Source of the DNA: Cephalopachus bancanus
Lineage: Eukaryota; Chordata; Mammalia; Primates; Tarsiidae
NCBI GenBank assembly: GCA_027257055.1
Contig: JAPVLO010000001.1
Coordinates: 16,348,501 to 16,412,500, forward strand
Length of the DNA: 64,000 nucleotides
Direction: 5' to 3'
Under the pieces are notes generated by a model, which saw only the letters and a program-made list of their open reading frames with translations, ran no database searches and had not been told where the DNA came from. The position numbers and the translations under genes were made by a program. Shown here piece after piece: positions 12,705 through 22,605 of the stretch (the stretch's first letter is position 1; each line of letters begins with the position of its first letter).

Positions 12705-14896
12705 GTGAGTTCCCAGGGCTGGTGGTGGAGGGGCGTGGGGCCGGTGGGAGCTGGTGAGCAGGTGGAAGCGGCCAGACTGGGCTTGGGGACGGTCACGTGG
12801 GCCCCCGGGTCCCCTTTGGTCTAACTGCCGCTGGATGGCTGTACCTGTCCCGAAAAACAGCCCAATACATACTTATTGGCAAGCAGCCAGTGGCCTGTGG
12901 CCACCGGACAGGGTGGCGAAGGTGGGCCAGGGACCTGAGAAGGCCGTGACCAGCACTTCCGACTCAGTCTCCTGAAGCCTGGGCTTTCTGGGACGGGGAA
13001 GATCGGCCGGCCTCAGCACCCACTGTGCCTCCCCTGGGGCCCCCTCCCGAGCACATTCTGGCAGCCTTGCCTCGCCTCTGTCCCGGGTGACCTCAGCCCT
13101 GCGCCTGGCACACCTGCGGCCACAGGGCCAACACGGCACCAAGGCTCCCACACCCCCGTGTCTGGGCAGGGGTGCCCAGTCTGTGTGAACGGGTCTCCTT
13201 TAAACAAATCTGCCCACCAAGAGTAACTCAGGAAACGTCCGTCCACATGCACTCTTCTCTGGGTGTCAGGCGGCCCCCCCACGAGGCCTGTGTGGCCTGG
13301 ACAAGGGTGGCTCCGGGAAGGCCGCCGTACCTGTTTTCTGAGGTTCTCTGTGGACACTCAGGCAGCACTCAGAGTCCCTGGGGCTTTGTCCTAGTTCTCG
13401 GGTCCAAGTTGGCAGTTTTCAAAGGCAGCCGGGCGAGGGCCGCCTGGAGTGGGCGTCCTGAAGTCACGCCCAGCGCCTCCGGGTCAGGAAGAGGCCGGGT
13501 CCCACCCCAACTCTGCGCCAGGAGCCTGCGACCACCATTCCCCAGCTCACAGTCGCTCTGTGATTCCGACCCTCCGTTCCTAGAACACCGAGTGTCTCAA
13601 AAGCTCCTGGCTTTTCCCACAGCTGCTCGACCTGTGGCCCGCCTGGCCTGCCTGGCTGACTGAGGCTCGGGGAACTGAGTTGGGTATGAAGTTGGGAACG
13701 TTTCCAGTCAGTAAGCACCTGTCACGTGAATTCTTGGTGATGTCCGTCTTCCTGGGCACTGTCACCTCCCTCGGGCTGACCATTCTCCTCTTTCTCGGCG
13801 AAGGCTGAGGGCCAGGCGGGTGTGTGGAGCCCCGAGCCCAGAAAGAGTGGTGCAGCCCCCTTCCCGTGGCGGGTCGGAGCAGGCCCTGGGGAGGCCACAG
13901 GCTCGAGCCTCGGTCCTTGCATCTCAGGAAGGCTGCCTGGACTTGCTGACCTGCAGCGGAAGCTAAAAACTGGGCAGAGATTTATGGTGGAGGGACTTCT
14001 GGCCTAAGCAAAACACGCTGAGAACAGAGTTGCCACCAGGGAGCACCCCCCAACTGGCACGGAGTCCCCTTTGGGACGCAGAGCCTGTGGTGCCTTGAGT
14101 CAGATGACAGCGGTGGCCTCCTCCCTCCCCTGCGGTGGCCACCTCCTTCCCCCGGCCTGCGCAGCTCCTCGGAACTTCGTGTCTGTTTCACGTGGAGGGT
14201 GGAGTGGGGGTATGTCAGAGGTTATTCTTGGGGTATCAGGGACCTTCTGACTTCTGAAGGGAGGATTCTATCCCACACCCAGGCACGTCTCCGAGGCATG
14301 GAGACGGGGCAGGGTAGGAGACCCCGCTTGCCTCATGGTATTCAGCAGATGGAGATGCTCATGGCCAGGTCCCTGGGTCCAGCGCCCCAGAAGAAAGCTG
14401 GTGGTGTTAGCCTCTTTTTCTTCCCCGTTCCCAAGTGCTCGCTGCACAAACCCCTCCTGGGCTGCCGTCCTCGATGTGCTGCAGGGCTCCGTGGATGCCT
14501 GTCCGGGAAGCCCTGCGAGAGGCAGGCAGGGTGGGGATGGTCCCGAGCATGTCTGCCACATCGCCAGGGCTCCGCCTGCCGGGCCCAGGTCCACCTGGCA
14601 TGCCTCAGAGCTGCTCCCTTTCGTGAGGACCTGGGGGACACTCGGACCGGAACTTTTGGTTCTGACACCCACAAGTCAGCTGAGAGACGGGGTCCCTGCT
14701 CCTGGGGGTTTGCCTGTCAGCAGGAGCCCTGGGTGCTCTGCAGAGAACCGACGTAGGGTGCAAAGACACACGACTCTGTTAGATGGGGGAGCGGAGGCAC
14801 GGGGTCACCTGCCCCTTCTGGGTTTGGGCAAGGAGTCTGATGGTCACATGACATCCAATCCGATGGTCACGTGACGTCCGAGCCAGTTGCTGTGGT

Positions 14897-15475
14897 CCGG
14901 AGGCTTGTGCCCCTCATCCAGATGTTGAAATCCTCACCTCTGGCTGGGCTTGGTGGCTCAGCCTGTCATCCCAGCACTTTGGGAGGCCGAGGCAAGTGGA
15001 TTGCCTGAGTCTGCGGGCTCGAGACCCGCCCGGGCAACTTGGCGAGACCTCATCTCTACAATAAATCAAAAAATTAGCCGGGCGCAGTAGCGCGCACCTG
15101 TAGTTCCAGCTACTTGAAAGGCTGAGGCAGAGGGATCACTGGAGCCCAGCAGGGCGAGGCTGCGGTGGCCGTGAGCATGCCCCTGCACTCCAGTCTAGGC
15201 GACACAGTGAGACTGCAACTCAAAAGAAAAATCCTCACCTCCAAAGTGATCGTGTTGGGAGGTGGGGCCCCTGGGAGATGACCCGGTCATGGGGTGGAGT
15301 CCCCAGATGGGGTCAGAGCCTTCATGAGGGGTGAAGAGACCCAAAGTCCTCCCTCCACCCTGTGAGCACGCACCAAGAAGACTCTGTGACCCAGAACTGT
15401 GAGAAATAAATTTCTGCTGTTTATAAGCTACCAGTTCATGATGGTTTGTGGCAGCAGCCTGAGTAGAAACACAAA
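14897..15475 (+). mobile_element. MaLR (MLT1-like) LTR, interrupted by an Alu
   Basis: The left piece includes CATCCAGATGTTGAAATCC. After the inserted Alu it resumes with AAGTGATCGTGTTGGGAGGT and GGGGCCCCTGGGAG, and ends with AACTGTGAGAAATAAATTTC then TGCTGTTTATAAGC. These words match the 3' half of MLT1-type mammalian LTRs. Only LTR sequence is present; I see no internal retroviral genes. Confidence 0.75.
14942..15231 (+). mobile_element. Alu SINE, full dimer, sense, nested in an LTR
   Basis: It starts GGCTGGGCTTGGTGGCTCAG and ends with CTCCAGTCTAGGCGACACAG and a short A-rich tail. Its linker ACAATAAATCAAAAAATTAG is shared with the other younger copies here. The flanks AAATCCTCACCTC occur on both sides (about 14928-14940 and 15229-15241). 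They are a target-site duplication and prove insertion into the older LTR. Confidence 0.93.
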
Positions 15476-15936
15476 TCGTTGTGAAGAGCCAGTTGTATTG
15501 ACAAAGGCGCCCTGGAAGTGTGAGTGTGTCTTATCAACACAGTTTCAGAACACAGCGCCTTCTTGATATTATCTTTGTACTGACACAGGTTTTTGTTTAT
15601 TTGTTAGGATGTTTCTACCCGGGAGTTAACTCAGGATACAGATGTAAACGCCCATTAATCATGCAAAATTTCCATTCCTAACCACCTGGTGCGATGGTTT
15701 TTTAAGATTCAGTACCAGAATTTCAGGTGTAAAGAAAATCAGCAAAACCACGTTTGGGCTGGCACACCTCAAAGAGAAATTGTGAGGGTGTGTCGTCTCT
15801 GTGAGGCAATGAAGCAGGGCATACCTGTGTGTGTGACCACACGTTTAGGGGTACTTTGGTGACTCAGCTGGGTTGTCGTACACGCCTGCCGCCCAGGCAT
15901 GTGTGTATGTGCACGTGTGTCGATGTGTATGCTTGG

Positions 15937-16292
15937 TCATCCTGGCTGCTGTAGCCTAGTGCCACAGACGTGAACTACAGAAGTTCATTTCTCACAGCTC
16001 TGGAAGCGGGAGGTCAGGGATCGAGGCCCCAGCACGGCTGTTGTCTGGGGAGGGCTCATGTCCTGGTTGGCAGGATGCCGCCGCCTTCTCACCAATCCTC
16101 ACAGCCCGTGTGGGAACACAAGCTCACAGGTCTCTTCCTATGAGAGAAGGGACACGGACTCTGGCTCACCAGAGCTCCCTTGTGCGGCCAACTCTCCTCC
16201 CAGAGGCAGACTTCCAGGTAGCATCCCCTTGAGGGGAGGGCTGTAGCAGAGGATATCTGGGGAGAACACAGACATTCCGTCCATAACAGCAT
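15937..16292 (-). mobile_element. MaLR (MLT1-like) LTR, antisense
   Basis: On the + strand it begins GTCATCCTGGCTGCTGTAGC, continues with AGTTCATTTCTCACAGCTCT and GGAAGCGGGAGGTCAGGGAT, and ends near GACATTCCGTCCATAACAGC. This order is the reverse complement of an MLT1-type LTR. No internal genes are visible. Confidence 0.7.
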
Positions 16293-16402
16293 GTGTGCAC
16301 GTTTGTCTGTGTGTATATTTGTGTGCATATGTGTGTACAGGCTTATAGGTGTGTGTGTGTGTTTAGGCAGGTATGTGCATGCGTGTGTGTGTGTGCCCCA
16401 CT
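16290..16402 (+). repeat. TG-rich dinucleotide tract
   Basis: Irregular GTGTGT blocks with GTGCATATGTGTG interruptions, including an uninterrupted run near 16350. This is alternating purine-pyrimidine sequence with Z-DNA potential, of a common genomic type. Confidence 0.85.
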
Positions 16403-19400
16403 CCCTCTGTATGTAGGAATGAGAGGCGTGTCCCTGCTGGTGGTGTCCCGGCTCACAAGGGCAGAGCCTGTGGGCACCCAGGCAGCCCGGTGTGTCTCTC
16501 CTAACCTGACTTCGTGTTCGAGGCCGTGTTTTGTGAGAACAACAGACGTTCTTTCCAAGACCGAGTTGTCCATCGTAGGCTATTTCTTGCATTGTATTTG
16601 ATCCAGCTTGGCGGTGTGGTTCTATTCAACACAGTTGGTGCGTAATTGCCTGAAAGCCTTCGGGAAGCTAGCCTGCGGGTCCCGATTGGAAGAGTTGGCT
16701 ACCAACGGGAAGTCGTCCAGACTCAAACGACGTCTGCGTGAACAACGTTAGCACGAGACGGCGCGAGAGCCACACCTCTCACGGGTGGCAGAGATAAGAG
16801 GCAGGGCTGCAGCCCTTCCACCGCCCTGAGCGTCGGCGGGCGCGAGAGTTGACACGCAGATGTAGCAAGTCCCAGCCAGGATGGCGATTTTGGGTGTAGG
16901 CGGTGGCTGGGGCTGTTTCTGGCACCGTGTGAGCAGGGTCCTGTTTCGACCCACACGGAAGGAACTCCAGAGCCCTTTGTCCTCTGAGGCAGTGTAGGAC
17001 ACTCCAGTGACTGGCCAGGTGTAGCCCAGAGAATGACACCTGTTCTCGGTGCTGTGGCCCCACGGAATCCTGGGGCCGCCTGCCTGGTGTGGAGATTTCT
17101 CGGGGAGTGGGTGGGAAGAATGTGCCTCGACCCCTGTGGCAGCGGCTGGTTTAGCTGCCACATCGCCTAGAGGGGCTGGGAACTGGGGGCTTGCTTTTGG
17201 AGTCGCAGTGAAAAGACGGAGATTTCCTCTCTCGCCTCCGGGAAGAACAGTCTTTGCTTCCCACGAAGGCTGCAGCGAAGCACAGAGGACGAGGGTCGCA
17301 GGGGACAGCAGCCCTCAAGACCAGCGCTGTGGACCCATGGCCAGGCCTGCAGCCCTGGGTAGGCTTTGGCCTCGGGACACCTGGCCTTCATGGCCAGGCA
17401 CCTGCGGCTCCCCAGACCTTCCTAGGAGGCCTCCTGGCCCTGGGCCGCCCTGCCGACCAGACCCCTGGCCCCATGGCTCACGGCTTGGCTCTGTGGTCTC
17501 CAGTGTCCCTGGCTCCTGCATGGCAGCAGCACCCAGACGCCACCTCCATGCTGAGGAGGATGGCCGCCGTCCACCCTGTGTGTCCACGTCTGCTCCGAGA
17601 CCCCCGCCTTCTCACCAGCTCTGTGTAGCCGCTCCTGCCCCTCCCTGGGACTGGATCCCCAGGCTCCCGACCCGGCCCCTCGGCAGCCAGCTTCCTCCCG
17701 AGAGGGGCAGCTTCTCCCTTTCCCCTCGACTGGGCCCGGGCAGGGGCCCTCATGCGTGGCCTGTGACCGTCTGCGTGGGGGAGAGGGGTCTCACACGCCC
17801 TCTGGAATTCCTGGGGAAACCGAGCTCAGAGCATCCGTCCTTCAGCTGTTGTTGGCTTTGCTCAATATGCAGAGGCTTCCGGTCAATGCCCGAACGTTCC
17901 CAACAAGTCTGGGTTTCAGGAAGACAGCGGGCGGGTGTGGCTCCGACTGTCTTCGCGACGCACCTTGCACCAGGGTTCCAGGCTCACCGCGGCCTGTCTC
18001 GGCAGGATCCTCTCACCAGCAGAAACGTGAGAGAGTTGGAGTGTCATGGTTCTCCAGGAAGCTGAGGCCTGGGAGAGCCCAGGGGGCTTGAAGCCCCCAC
18101 CTCCGTAGCGTCTGAGGAAGGTTTGTCCTTTCGCACGGGACACCCAAACAATGGCCCCAGTGTTCGCTCCGTGGCCTCTTGTCATTAGGGGGTCTGAGGA
18201 ATTTTCTAAGAGGAAGGAAGAGTTAAAAACGATGAAAGGCTTGTGAGTAAGTGAAAGGCCGTGGCTGTTCGGGATTGCAGGGGCCCTGTGTGCCATCCGG
18301 GGTGGGGCAGGAGGTCGAGGCCTTGAGAGCCGGGAGGGTCGAAGGGCAGAAGATGCCAGGACTGAGAGCGCCAACACAGGAAGGATTCCCCCATGGCGGA
18401 CTTGGTTAGAGTTGAGAGTCGCAGAGATTGAGCTGTCGGAAGGGATGGGGGTGGTGGGAAGGAAGGCTGGTCGTGGATTGTGGACACGGCCTGGCTCAGC
18501 ATCCGCGGGCCTTGGCAGCCGGAGGGGGCGGGCGGCACACGCCTCCGCCCGGGGAACGAGGGTCTCGCCGGGGAGAAAAAGTGCTCTCTGGGGAACTGGT
18601 GACCGAGAATGGGGAGCGGTTTCGGCAGGTGACGGACCAGGTCCCGTGGAGGGAAGCAAGACTGGCGGGGACCAGACTGGCTCCGTGGAGGGACTTGGGA
18701 GGAGGTCAGGGAGCCCCGTGCTGAGGACAGGCCCATAGGGCCAGCCTGGGCTGGCGGAGTGGCCCTGGGCCCCGAACGGCCGGACGGCGGCCCTGAGTGC
18801 TGTCCAGGGGCAGGAGCACGTCCGAGGGCGTGGCCAAGCCCGAAGCAGGAACTCCGGGAGCTGGAGACAGCGGGACGTGGGGGGACCGACCATGATGGTA
18901 CACAAAGCCACTGCTGTGCGTGGCCTGCCATGGGTACCTGGGCCTTTGCGGTGAGGACACGGAGGACAGACGGCCGACCCGCTATCTGTTCTGTGTAGCA
19001 AGCTGCCCGGAACTCAGCTAGCTGGGAGCGACCCCCCATGCTACCGATTTCTTCTCTCTTTGGTGGGCCAGGAAATAGGACAGGGCTCAGCGGTGTGGTT
19101 CTTCCCTCCACAAGGTACTGGCTGGGCCGTCTGCTCAGCTGCACCTGGGTGGGGAGCTGAGCGGAAGGGCCTGGGGCCGTCACACCCTCCCCACCCTTTC
19201 AGGCAGCCTGCCCCCCCACCCGGGCCATGACACTTGGGCCTCCTCACCGCAAGGTGGGCGCAAGACCGTGGGACTGCCTCCACCATGACTCCTGGGCTAG
19301 GAGGGGTGCCTGAGCGTCGGGAGGAGTCACAAGGCCTTAAACCAAAATTGGTCTCAAGGCCAGACTCGCCATCGAGGGGAGGGAGGTGGACTCCGTCTCA

Positions 19401-19592
19401 CCAAGGGGAGTGTCCAGTCCAGGGGATGACCTGGAGGCCAGGCTGAGGTCCGGGTTCCTATGGGGCCCTTCAGAAGGGAATTGCTTAAAAACTGGAATGT
19501 TGGAGAAGCTGCAGAATGCCCACAAACAGAACGGTTGGACACGTCATCCGGGCACAACCCTGCATGGACTGTTTTGCAGTATTTATAGTAAT

Positions 19593-19895
19593 GTCTACGT
19601 CATTTTAAAAAAATTTATTTCAAAGACATGGGGTACAATTCAGGGCTAGGGATACAAATGGTCACTGTGCAGGTAAAGTTTGGGCCACACTTCGGTCTCC
19701 ACATCAGCCCCTTTCTTACAGTATCATCGTTGTTCAGGGTCCGCTTATGAGTGGGTGCATGTGGCGCTCAATTTCTTGTTCCTGGGATCGATCCCTCAGT
19801 GTTGTAGGCTCTCAGTCCATCCAAGTTGCTGCAAAGTTCATAATGTTTTCCTTCTTTAAGGTACTATTCCATTGTTTATGTGTTCCATATGCCAT
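19593..19895 (-). mobile_element. L1 3' UTR fragment, antisense
   Basis: The segment around GTCCGCTTATGAGTGGGTGC and TTGTTCCTGGGATCGATC, then GGTACTATTCCATTGTTTAT and GTGTTCCATATGCC, follows the order of an antisense primate L1 3' region (tagged by the usual 'agtattccatggtgtatatgtgcc' motif). It is truncated, with no reading frame of interest. Confidence 0.65.
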
Positions 19896-19924
19896 TTATT
19901 TATTTGTTTGTTTGTTTGATTGTT

Positions 19925-20147
19925 TTTTGAATCAGAGGCATGCTCAAGTGATCCTTCTGCCTCAGCCTTCCAAGTAGCAGGAACTACAGGCACGTGCTAC
20001 CATGCCCAGCTCATTTTTAAAAATTTACTGTAGAGACCAGGTCTCACCAAGTTGCCCAGGCTGGTCTTGAACCCCTGGGCTCAGCAATCCTCTCACCTCC
20101 GCCTCCCAAAGTGTTGGGATGACAGACTTGAGCCACCGTGCCCGGCC
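19925..20147 (-). mobile_element. Alu SINE, 5'-side fragment, antisense
   Basis: On the + strand it contains CTCAAGTGATCCTTCTGCCT, CCAAGTAGCAGGAACTACAG, CTGGTCTTGAACCCCTGGGC and AGTGTTGGGATGACAGACTT, and ends GAGCCACCGTGCCCGGCC. The A-tail side lacks the usual first part of the right arm, so the copy is truncated. Confidence 0.9.
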
Positions 20148-20403
20148 ATATGTCTTTTATAAAGCATGGAAGAGGGCTTTCCCAGTGTTTAGAAGGAAGC
20201 CGGGTGCAAGCTTGTGTATGTAGTGTCATCTCAATTAGATTAAAAATGCATAATGCCAGGTTTGAAGGAAATATGACCCAAGTGTTCCTGTGGCTGCACA
20301 TGGTAACAAATACTGAGTGATTGTTTCAATTTGTCTCACTTTTTTGTACAGTTCAAATGTTTTCTTCAATAAGCATGCATTTTTATAATAAAATTATGTA
20401 GCA

Positions 20404-20689
20404 GCCGGGCTCGGTGGCTCAGCCTGTAATCCCACCCCTTTGGGAGGCTGAGGTGAGTGGATTGCCTGAGCCCGCAGGTTCGAGACCCGCCTGGGCAGCG
20501 AGACCTCATCTCTACAATAAATCAAAAAATCACCCGGGCGTGGTAGCGCGCGCCTGTAATTCCGGCTACTTGGAAGGCTGAGGCGAAAGGATGGCCGGAG
20601 CCCAGCAGTTCGAGGCTGCGGTGGCCGGGAGCAGCCACTGCACTCCAGTCTGGGCGACCAAGTGAGACTCTGACTCAAAAAAAAAAAAA
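20404..20689 (+). mobile_element. Young Alu SINE with perfect target-site duplication
   Basis: It starts GCCGGGCTCGGTGGCTCAGC, has an intact Pol III B box region (GGTTCGAGACC), the linker ACAATAAATCAAAAAATCAC and a 13-base A tail. The flanking AAATTATGTAGCA is present at 20391-20403 and again at 20687-20699 without mismatch. This marks it as one of the youngest insertions here, 130 bp upstream of exon 2. Confidence 0.96.
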
Positions 20690-20822
20690 TTATGTAGCAA
20701 TGAAGAATACTTCTCAGCTGGAATCCTTGGTACTTGTGAGGAATGACTGATGTCCCGTTGAGGGACTCGTGGGGCGCTCCAGAAGCCCTTGTGTTCAGAG
20801 CCTGTGTGTGGTCTCTCCTCAG

Positions 20823-20937
20823 GTGGGCGAGGGCAGGACGGAAGCCCAGTCATCACCTTCCCCGACTACCCAGCCTTCAGCGAGATCCCGGACAAGGAGT
20901 TCCAGAATGTCATGACCTACCTCACCAGCATCCCCAG
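20823..20937 (+). CDS. MCF2L: MCF2L exon 2 in window: CRAL-TRIO domain
   Basis: The exon is 115 bp, with acceptor GTCTCTCCTCAG and donor GTGCGT. It completes the split Gly codon and encodes GRGQDGSPVITFPDYPAFSE then IPDKEFQNVMTYLTSIP (about residues 86-122), leaving AG for the next exon's Ser. The run GGRGQDGSPVITFP is the hallmark first strand of the SEC14-like fold in the MCF2/DBS/TRIO-related family. I see no difference from the recalled human sequence, so it is strongly constrained. A long 57-bp minisatellite begins only about 75 bp after its donor. Confidence 0.98.
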
Positions 20938-21014
20938 GTGCGTGTGTGCAGACGCCGAGCAGCCCTGCTGCCCAGCACTCTTGTTTCCTTAGAGAGGGGT
21001 AATCAGCATTGAGG

Positions 21015-22605
21015 TCCCCCGATGACTGTGGAAAGTGTGAGCCTTGGTAAGGTTCACACCGTCGTCAAGTCCCCCGGTGACTGTGGAAGGAGTGAGAGTC
21101 TTCGTGAGGCTCACACCATCATTGAGTAACCCCAGTGACTGTGAAGGGGTGAGGCTTTGGCATGTTCACACCATCATTGAGTTCCCCCAGTTACTATGGG
21201 AGAGATGAGATTGTCGGTGAGGTTTATCCCATCACTGAGTTCCCCAACGAGTGTGGAAGGGGTGAGAGTCTTTGTGAGGCTGACTCCATTGTTGAGTTCA
21301 CCTAATGACTATGAAAGGGATGAAAAGTGTCTTCGTGAGGTTCACACCGTCGTTGAGTGCCCCCAGTTACTATGGAAGGGGTGAGAGCCTTGGTGAGATT
21401 CACAGCATCATTGAGTTCCCCAACAAGTGTGGAAGGGGTGAGGGTATTTTTGAGGTTCACACCATCCTTGAGTTCTCCCCTGACGGTGTGAGAGTCTTTG
21501 TGAGATTCGCACCATCACTGAGTTCCCCCCATGACTGTGGAAGGGGTGAGAGTCTTTGTGAGGTTCACACCATTGCTGAATTCCCCAATGACTGTGGAAG
21601 GGATGAAAGTCTATGTAAGTTGGACGTCATCGTTGAGTTCCCCTAATGACTCTGGAAGGATGAGAGTCTTTGTGAGGGTCACACCACCATTCAGTTCTCC
21701 ACTTACCGTGGAAGGGGTGAGGGTCCTGATGAGGGTCACAACGACATTGAGTTCCCCCAGTGACTGTGGAAGGGGGAAGAACTTCGGTGAGGTTCACAGC
21801 ATCATTGAGTTCCCCCAGTGACTGTGGAAGGGGTGAGAGCCTTTGTGAGGTTGACACCATCATGGAGTTTCCCAACACGTGTGGAAGGGGTAAGAGTCTG
21901 TGATGTTACACCATGGTTGAGTTCCCCATGACTATCGAAGGGGTGAGAAACTGTGAGGGTCACACCATCGTTGACTTCCCCAGTGACTGTGGAAGGTGTG
22001 AGAGCGTATGAAAGGTTCACATCGTTGTTGAGTCTCCCCCCGTTACTGGAAGTGGTGGGAGTCTTTGTGAGGTTCACGTCATTGTTGAGATGACTACATT
22101 GTGACTACGGAAGTAAGTGAGAGTGTTTGTGGGGTTCACACCATTGTTGAGTTCCTAATGACTGTGGAAGGGTTGAGAGTCTATGTAAGGACACAGCATC
22201 ATTCGTTCCCCAATGGCTTTGTGAGGTTCACGCCATCGTTGAGTTTCTCCAGTGACCGTGGAAGGGGTGAGAGTCTGTATAAGGTTCACAGCATCGCTGA
22301 GTTCCCCCGTGACTAGGGAAGGGGTGAAAGAAGTCTTCGTGAGGTCCACACCATCGTTGAGTTCTCCCAATGACTGTGGAAGGAGTGAGCGTCTTGGTGA
22401 GCGTCACACCATCTTTGAGGTCCCCAGTGACTGTGGAGGGGGCGAGAGTCTTTGTGAGGCCCACGCCATCATCGAGAGCCCCCGTGACGGTGGAAGGGGT
22501 GCGAGTCATTGTGAGGTTCACATCATCATTGAGTTCCCCCTCGACGGTGGGAGGGGTGAAAGTCTGTGAGAGGCCCGCCATTGCTGAGGTCCCCAGCGAC
22601 TGAGG
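21015..22605 (+). repeat. 57-bp minisatellite, about 28 copies
   Basis: The unit reads roughly GTGACTGTGGAAGGGGTGAG, then AGTCTTTGTGAGGTTCACAC, then CATCATTGAGTTCCCCCA, with many substitutions and small indels. The period is 57-58 bp. Since 57 is 19 codons, several frames stay open for five or six units and give repetitive chance peptides on both strands (for example 21305-21646 on +). Almost every unit has GGGGTGAGA, a good match to a 5' splice-site core, and GTGAGGTTC. There is no sign that it is coding: the frames shift between units. Confidence 0.97.

Larger units (their letters stand above)
12705..20822 (+). other. Intron 1 of MCF2L (window numbering)
   Basis: This 8.1-kb intron holds a MaLR-type LTR split by a younger Alu (14897-15475), a second MaLR-type LTR in the opposite sense (15937-16292), a TG-rich tract (16290-16402), an antisense L1 3' fragment (19593-19895) and two Alus (19925-20147 and 20404-20689). 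The stretch 12705-14896 is GC-rich with no recognised element. The stretch 16600-19590 is GC-rich unique sequence with long chance open frames on both strands and nothing I recognise. Confidence 0.9.

Noticed and set aside
12509..12757. ATG-initiated frame that includes exon 1 and reads through both its splice sites
   Set aside because: It ignores a strong acceptor and a GTGAGT donor. The conserved protein matches only 12621-12704.
20404..20500. tRNA-like B box (GGTTCGAGACC)
   Set aside because: It is the internal Pol III promoter of an Alu. No cloverleaf is formed around it.
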